A stretch of 64,000 bases of DNA. It comes from Halobaculum roseum (lineage in GTDB: Archaea; Halobacteriota; Halobacteria; Halobacteriales; Haloferacaceae). Shown here one piece after another: positions 59,330 through 64,000 of the stretch. A program made the position numbers and the translations under genes. Where the stretch lies: positions 2,916,920 through 2,980,919 of the forward strand of contig NZ_CP082286.1 of the NCBI RefSeq assembly GCF_019880245.1, read 5' to 3'. How positions within the stretch are numbered: the first letter of the stretch is position 1; every line of letters begins with the position of its first letter. The notes beneath the pieces were generated by a model, which saw only the letters and a list, made by a program, of their open reading frames with translations, made no database searches and was not told the origin of the DNA.

Positions 59330-61582
59330 TCAGGGGTCCGTCCCGTCAGCCGTGTCGGAGGCGATCCGAGCGTCGACCACGGCGCCGTCGGGTCCGTACA
59401 CGAGGATCGCGAGTTTGAACGGCTCGTTGTAGCCGTACGGGTCGTTCAGATCGACGTTGTTGCCGGAGCGTGCCGTGCGGGTCACGGTCTGTTTTCCGCC
59501 GGCTCCGGTGGAGACGACGGCGAGTCTCGTCTGTGAGTAGTCGCCGGTCGAGACGGCGTAGTCGAAGCGATACCGTGGCCCCTGTCCGCCCGTGCTGCGG
59601 TCCTCGATCGTCGAACTCGACAGGCTCGCGGACGTCGCGGTGGAGAGGTCGTCGTTCCCGGTCGGGTTCGACGCGTCGGCGGCGTCCGTGACGCTCCGCG
59701 ACGCGGCGACGTACTCGCCGCTCGGGCCGGAGTAGATGACTTCCACGGTCACGGTGTAGGTGTCCGTGGCGCCGTAGCCGCTGGTGTACGTGAGTCCACC
59801 CCGATCGTCCGTGCTTTCAAGCGTCTGTGTTGCGCTTCCGTCGTCCGTGTTCTGATAGGTGATCTCCACGCGTTGGAACGACGCGTTCGTGTTCGAGACC
59901 GCGTACGATCCGACGTACTCGACGCCGCTTTCCTGCGGATGTGAGAGGTCGTCCAGGCGGAACGCGACGCTCGGCCCGTCGCCACCGCCGTCGCCTCCAC
60001 CGTCGTCTCCACTGACGACCCGCGCAGTCAGCGTATCGCCGGCCCCGCTCGCCGCCGCGTACAGCTTCGCCGTCCCGTTACTCGGGAGGTCGACCGTCAC
60101 GTCGGCGCGCCCGTCGTCATCGGTCGTGGCGTTTCCGTTCGCCCCGGTGAACCGCCCAACGGCGGAGTCGTTCGACGCGTAGTCGACCTCGACCCCGGAG
60201 ACGGGCTCCCCGGTGGCGCTGTCGGTCGTCTCGGTCGTCACATCGATCGCGTCGCCGGCGATCGACCTGTTGATGAGAATGTCGGCGTCCGTGCTCGTGT
60301 CCTCGGACACGCCGTCCGCCGCCGTGATCGAGGCCTCATCCCACTGCAGATCGTACAACGTGGAGGCGGAGCCGTCGCCGGTGCCGGCGCCACCTTCGGT
60401 CGCCTCGACGGTGAACGCGGCGTCCGAGGCGCTGCTCGCGTCGAACCCGCCCCCGTCGACGGCGTTGTAGCTGAAGCGGAGTGTCTCCTCACCCTCGGTC
60501 CCACGCGCCGTGTACTCGAAGACGGCCCGGCCGTCGCCGTCGGTCAGCACCTCGTCGTCCGCGAGGCTCCCCGGTCCGTCGTCGACCACTCCGTTCACTT
60601 CGACTCCCGACATCGGGTTCCCGTACCCGTCGCGCACCTCGACGACGACCTCGCGGGTCGTCCCCGCGGTCATCTCCGAGGGCCGCTGCTCCACGTCGAG
60701 ATACGCCGGCGACCGATCGGGACTGTCGCCGTCGCCGACGTGAACGGCCGCGATCCCCAGCGCGTAGGTCCGCGAATCGTTCAACTCGATGGTCACGCCG
60801 CCCGGTGCGTTCCGCGTCCCGTTCACCCACCCGTCGTCGATCTCATCGGCCAGCAACACCTCCCATCGAGTCGCGTTCAGCGTGGTCGGGATGGTCACGT
60901 CGAGCGTGCCGGAGACCCGCTCGCGCCGAGACACCGTACTCACCGCCTCCGGGTCCACCGACACCGTCGAGACGCCGCTTCGGCTGAGGTCACCCGACAC
61001 CGCGACCAGGGTGACCCGGTCGTCCTCGACGACGCGTTGGTCCGTCAGCGTGAGGTTCGCCCCGTTGGAGAACCGATTGAACGCGACGCCCGACTCGTAG
61101 CGCGTCGTCGGGGCCCCGCGATAGGTGTTGTACCGCGGCTCGTACACGACGAACCGCGTGGACTTGTTTCGGTTCGCCGCGATGTCCCAGTAATCGTTCG
61201 CCTCGCCACCGGAGGAACTCTCAATGTCGACGTTCTCCAGCGAGACGGTCCCGTCATCGGGGGGATCGACGGTCTGTACTCTCCCCGACGCCGGCGGCGG
61301 GTTCACGAAGAACGCCCGACTCGGATAGCGCGTCCCGAGCTTCACGGTCGCCGGCGCGGCGTCGCCGGTCCGGCCGGTCGCCGTGATGCTGGAGGACAGC
61401 TCGACCATGTCGGTCTGGACCTCCTGGTTGTGGAGGAACTCGACCTCGCGGTTCTGGTCGGGGACGACCGTTGCCTGGTATGTCGAGAGGGCGACGATCA
61501 GGAATCCGAAGAGGATCACCGCGCCGATCTGCACCGTGACGGCGCGGTCGCGTTCTCCGTCCCCGTCCCCCCGACCGGTCAT
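59330..61582 (-). CDS. large exported protein with pilin-like N-terminus and Ig-like domains
   Basis: 750 aa. A basic/acidic start (MTGRGDGDGERDRAVTVQIG) is followed by a long hydrophobic helix (AVILFGFLIVALSTYQATVV), like type IV pilin-type signals with PilD-like processing possible. The extracellular part has Big-1-like repeats (SGVEVNGVVDDGPGSLADDE near residue 330; SGVEVDYASNDSAVGRFTGA near residue 455) and Gly/Asp-rich linkers. The C-terminal part has a further beta-rich domain. It may be a surface or adhesion component; the exact role is unknown. The pilin gene lies 1.9 kb away. Confidence 0.8.
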   Translation of the reverse strand: MTGRGDGDGERDRAVTVQIGAVILFGFLIVALSTYQATVVPDQNREVEFLHNQEVQTDMVELSSSITATGRTGDAAPATVKLGTRYPSRAFFVNPPPASGRVQTVDPPDDGTVSLENVDIESSSGGEANDYWDIAANRNKSTRFVVYEPRYNTYRGAPTTRYESGVAFNRFSNGANLTLTDQRVVEDDRVTLVAVSGDLSRSGVSTVSVDPEAVSTVSRRERVSGTLDVTIPTTLNATRWEVLLADEIDDGWVNGTRNAPGGVTIELNDSRTYALGIAAVHVGDGDSPDRSPAYLDVEQRPSEMTAGTTREVVVEVRDGYGNPMSGVEVNGVVDDGPGSLADDEVLTDGDGRAVFEYTARGTEGEETLRFSYNAVDGGGFDASSASDAAFTVEATEGGAGTGDGSASTLYDLQWDEASITAADGVSEDTSTDADILINRSIAGDAIDVTTETTDSATGEPVSGVEVDYASNDSAVGRFTGANGNATTDDDGRADVTVDLPSNGTAKLYAAASGAGDTLTARVVSGDDGGGDGGGDGPSVAFRLDDLSHPQESGVEYVGSYAVSNTNASFQRVEITYQNTDDGSATQTLESTDDRGGLTYTSGYGATDTYTVTVEVIYSGPSGEYVAASRSVTDAADASNPTGNDDLSTATSASLSSSTIEDRSTGGQGPRYRFDYAVSTGDYSQTRLAVVSTGAGGKQTVTRTARSGNNVDLNDPYGYNEPFKLAILVYGPDGAVVDARIASDTADGTDP

Positions 61583-61657
61583 GGCCCGGTGTAGCCGGAG
61601 GGCCGTGATAAGCGTGCGGTCCCGAGTATCAGTTCGGACGCCGCCGCGTCGGTGGCG

Positions 61658-62236
61658 TTACTCGTCCTCCTCGACGACCTCGGGGTCGGCCATCGCCGAC
61701 TGCAGCGAGTCGAGCCCGTTGACCCACTCGGAGACGAAGCCGTACTCCAGGTCCTCGACGAGGTCCATCGGCAGCTCCTCGCCGTCGATGATGCGGGTGC
61801 CGGCCTGCACGAGGTAGCCGAGCGCGGCGTCGACGTCCTCCTCGGCCTCCGCGGCCGCGGCGGCCTCGACGTACTCGCCGACGGTCCCTTCGTCGGCGGG
61901 GCCGCCGACGACGTACTCCTCGGCGGCGTAGAACACGCACACCAGGCTCGTCTGGACGCCGTCGATCAGCATCGCCTTCTCCTCGTCGGCGATGTCCACG
62001 TCGTCGAGCACGATGTCGCGGATGTCGGCGATCTCGTCGGTCGCCTCCTCCTCGCTCAGTCGGTCGTCGTCGTAGGCCGCGAGGATCTTCGCGACCGCGA
62101 TCGCGGTGTCGTCCTGAAGATTGAGCAGCAACCGGGCGGAGTCCTCGTTCTCGGGGTCGAGGTCCTCCTCCGCCACGCGGTCGAGCCAGTTCTGCCACCG
62201 GTCGGCGGTGTAGAACGTCTCCTCGGATTCGCTCAT
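61658..62236 (-). CDS. DUF2150 family protein
   Basis: 192 aa from MSESEETFYTADRWQNWL (the ATG at 62242 would add MG). The sequence is acidic and helical: WLDRVAEEDLDPENEDSARL, LLNLQDDTAIAVAKILAAY, LDDVDIADEEKAMLIDGVQT and a C-terminal LVEDLEYGFVSEWVNGLDSL. This matches archaeal DUF2150. The function is not known. It is tandem with the TatD-like and pilin genes but widely spaced. Confidence 0.88.
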   Translation of the reverse strand: MSESEETFYTADRWQNWLDRVAEEDLDPENEDSARLLLNLQDDTAIAVAKILAAYDDDRLSEEEATDEIADIRDIVLDDVDIADEEKAMLIDGVQTSLVCVFYAAEEYVVGGPADEGTVGEYVEAAAAAEAEEDVDAALGYLVQAGTRIIDGEELPMDLVEDLEYGFVSEWVNGLDSLQSAMADPEVVEEDE

Positions 62237-62457
62237 ACCCACACGGTTTCGGCCTGTCTTGATATGCCTTTCTTCTCCCCGAACACCCCGCGATCCGGGC
62301 CGAGTCGGGGGATATCCCGCCGATCCCCCGTGTCACTCACAGGCACCGATGGCGGTCACCGCTGCCGTCTCCGGCGACTGGACCAAAGCGACGGTCCGTG
62401 GCGTCCCTGATTCGGCGGCAACTCCTGACCGTCGGGTTGCCCGACGCTCCCGTTCGG

Positions 62458-63321
62458 TTACGTCGATTCTCCCTCCGCTAGCGTCGCCTCGGTGTCGATG
62501 TCGTACACCGCCCGCGGCGTCTCGACGTGGGCGGTCCGTACCGCGTCGTCGTACCCCTCGTCGAGCAGCCAGCGGACGCGCCGCGGCACGGTCTTCGGCC
62601 CCAACACCATCCCCGGCTTGTCGGGGTCGTCGACGAAGTCCGTCTCCATCAGGAACGGCTCGCCCTCCTCGGCGGCGGTCCGCAGCCAGTCCTTCTCGCT
62701 CATCACGCTCGGAGTGGGTCCGGCCAGCTTTCCGGACGCGTAGTGCTTCACGACGCGCGAGGGGTCCATCCCGGCCTCGCGGGCCCGGTCGGCTATCTCG
62801 GTCAGGTCCTCGCTGGCCTCGGTGTGCAGCTGGACCGCACAGTCCAGCTCGGCGCCGTGCTCGAACGCCCGGCGCATCACGGCGTTCGACGCGTCCCAGA
62901 CCGCCTCGGACACGTCGTAGTGCGGGCGCCCCGACTTCAGCGCCAGCGCGCGGCCGTCGGCGACGAACTCGGCGGCGACGGACAGCCCCTCGCACATCAG
63001 TTCTCGCGCGGCGTCCGGCTCGTACCCCTCGTCGTCCACGAGCCGGGAGACGAGCCCTGGGTGGACCCCGAGGACGGGCCACGCGCGACCTGGGAGCCGA
63101 TCGCTCGCCTCGTGAACAGCCTCGATCGTCGCCTCGAACGCCGGGCGGAAGTCCTCGCGGTCGGACGGCACCGGCCCGAGGTGCCAGGAGGGCTTGTTGA
63201 CGACGAGCAGGTGCGTGCCGCCCAGCCGGCAGAAGTCGTCGACTGCGGCCATGCCGCGGCCGTGCTCGGGGTCGAGGTGGAGGTGGTTGTCGAGCACGGG
63301 CGTGCCGAGGTCCTCGCTCAT
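62458..63321 (-). CDS. TatD-like metal-dependent hydrolase
   Basis: 287 aa TIM-barrel. N-terminal metal motif LDNHLHLDPEHGRG (HxH), VLGVHPGLVSRLVDDE (His), a lysine-containing GRALALKSGRPHYDVSEA, AVQLHTEAS (His) and FLMETDFVDDPDK with the conserved Asp. TatD relatives are DNases or 3'-5' exonucleases; the archaeal version's substrate is not shown. The start MSEDLGTPVLDNH suits the barrel. About 215 bp upstream of the DUF2150 gene on the same strand. Confidence 0.87.
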   Translation of the reverse strand: MSEDLGTPVLDNHLHLDPEHGRGMAAVDDFCRLGGTHLLVVNKPSWHLGPVPSDREDFRPAFEATIEAVHEASDRLPGRAWPVLGVHPGLVSRLVDDEGYEPDAARELMCEGLSVAAEFVADGRALALKSGRPHYDVSEAVWDASNAVMRRAFEHGAELDCAVQLHTEASEDLTEIADRAREAGMDPSRVVKHYASGKLAGPTPSVMSEKDWLRTAAEEGEPFLMETDFVDDPDKPGMVLGPKTVPRRVRWLLDEGYDDAVRTAHVETPRAVYDIDTEATLAEGEST

Positions 63322-63385
63322 GGTCGCGGTTGCGTGCCGGCGCTCGAAAACCCTGCGGGCCGCGGTCGTCGCCGGCGCGGGTCGG

Positions 63386-63451
63386 GGCGTCCGTATCGGC
63401 GACGCGGTCTCAACACTGGGCGTCCGTATCGGCGACGCGGTCTCAAAACGG
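63386..63451. repeat. 33-bp direct duplication covering a stop codon
   Basis: GGCGTCCGTATCGGCGACGC followed by GGTCTCAA occurs at 63386-63413 and again at 63419-63446, a 33-bp period; 28 bases are identical. The second copy includes the stop codon of the pilin gene (63443-63445), and the first is immediately downstream of it. A recent slippage or a small 3' regulatory duplication is possible. Confidence 0.85.
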
Positions 63452-63895
63452 GGTCTGCCCGCGGGCGATCACGACGGAGGTGCGCCCCTCGGGGCCGGAC
63501 CAGACCAGCCGAACCTCGGTTCCCGGCGGAACCGGCCCCTCCGTCTCGTCGGAGAGGACGATGCTGTCGCCGCCGGTGAGCGGGTAGCGCGTCTTCAGTG
63601 CCGCGCGCTCGTGTCCGCTGTCGGCGACGAGCGTCAGGTTACCCGTGTTCTCCTTCGTGACGGTCTCGCCGCCGTGGATGCTGGCGGTCACCTCGTAGTC
63701 GGTGCCGACCGATCGGTAGGTGAAGTCGACCGTCAGCGACGGCGGCCCGGCGGCGAGTCCGCCGGGGAGGCCGAGCATCGCGGCACCGAGCACGGCCGCG
63801 AGCACGACCGTGATCGCGACCATCGTCACGGTCGCGATGACCGGCGTGACGGCTCTGTCGCGGGAGGGCGGCCCGTGCTGTGGTGTCGCTGTCAT
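63443..63895 (-). CDS. type IV pilin-like protein
   Basis: 150 aa. DRAVTPVIATVTMVAITVVL is the class III signal and hydrophobic helix of haloarchaeal pilins (DUF1628-type), with cleavage expected before the A/VTPVIA region. The rest is a beta domain (TVDFTYRSVGTDYEVTASIH, GETVTKENTGNLTLVADSGH, IVLSDETEGPVPPGTEVRLV). It would assemble into a surface pilus or act as a minor pilin; no PilB/PilC is in the window. The first ATG is used. The upstream 63896-64000 region contains a possible promoter only. Confidence 0.9.
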   Translation of the reverse strand: MTATPQHGPPSRDRAVTPVIATVTMVAITVVLAAVLGAAMLGLPGGLAAGPPSLTVDFTYRSVGTDYEVTASIHGGETVTKENTGNLTLVADSGHERAALKTRYPLTGGDSIVLSDETEGPVPPGTEVRLVWSGPEGRTSVVIARGQTPF

Positions 63896-64000
63896 GGATA
63901 TCCGACCGTCGGGTTCCCCAGCGACGCGCCCGAGTTACCGGGAGTGCCGCGGTCTCGTACTTAACCGCGTCGGCGGCGTTCTCACCGGTGATATCGACGG

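Noticed and set aside
1..64000. Intact insertion sequences
   Set aside because: No transposase with DDE, HUH or TnpB-type motifs was seen in any frame.

Overview
This is a GC-rich chromosomal window from a halophilic archaeon (class Halobacteria). The proteins are strongly acidic. Many genes have a box A (TATA-like) element at leaderless spacing. The gene set is typical of haloarchaea: MptA, TiaS, a SAMP1-like modifier, the mevalonate pathway, and Tat or lipobox exported proteins. A genus cannot be fixed from the sequence alone; a Halorubrum/Halobaculum-like member is a guess.

Layout. (1) 1-15.4 kb is core housekeeping: pdxS, a DCC thiol protein, thrB, an Eis-like acetyltransferase, tRNA-Ile(GAT), fxsA, a thioredoxin/DUF255 protein, a TrmB regulator, mptA, an FAD reductase, a cupin and hmgA. 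(2) 15.4-16.07 kb is a gene-free stretch with a hairpin-forming element followed by 13 identical 15-bp tandem repeats. (3) 16.07-27.4 kb holds an amidohydrolase, an ArsR-like regulator, a HIT protein, map, a nucleoside phosphorylase, a DUF7344-like/DICT pair, a potassium channel divergent from two RCK_C membrane proteins, samp1-like and tRNA-Val(GAC). (4) 27.4-32.9 kb is an accessory island beside tRNA-Val. The tRNA 3' end is partly repeated about 150 bp downstream. The island has AT-rich genes of unknown function, a serine recombinase, a DUF4145-like membrane protein, two exported lipoproteins and several gene remnants. (5) 33.7-40.2 kb is a complete five-gene oligopeptide/dipeptide-type ABC importer on the minus strand. 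(6) 40.3-64 kb returns to core genes: malic enzyme, an M24-like protein that seems to lack metal ligands, a desuccinylase-like protein, a threonine synthase, NUDIX, tiaS, a REC-PAS-GAF regulator, glutaredoxin, amidohydrolase, HMG-CoA synthase, a large Ig-like exported protein, DUF2150, a TatD-like hydrolase and a type IV pilin.

How the genes connect. hmgB and hmgA supply two consecutive steps of mevalonate synthesis for archaeal lipids, but lie far apart. thrB and the threonine synthase are the last two steps to threonine. The channel and the RCK_C membrane pair probably serve potassium handling. Four small thioredoxin-fold proteins are scattered through the window.

Most interesting signals: two copies of a palindromic element (15.7 and 45.5 kb) whose arms differ in sequence but keep base pairing; the VNTR growing from the end of one of them; and the tRNA-Val island. 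I did not find a convincing complete new defence or mobile system. The island has candidate parts only.
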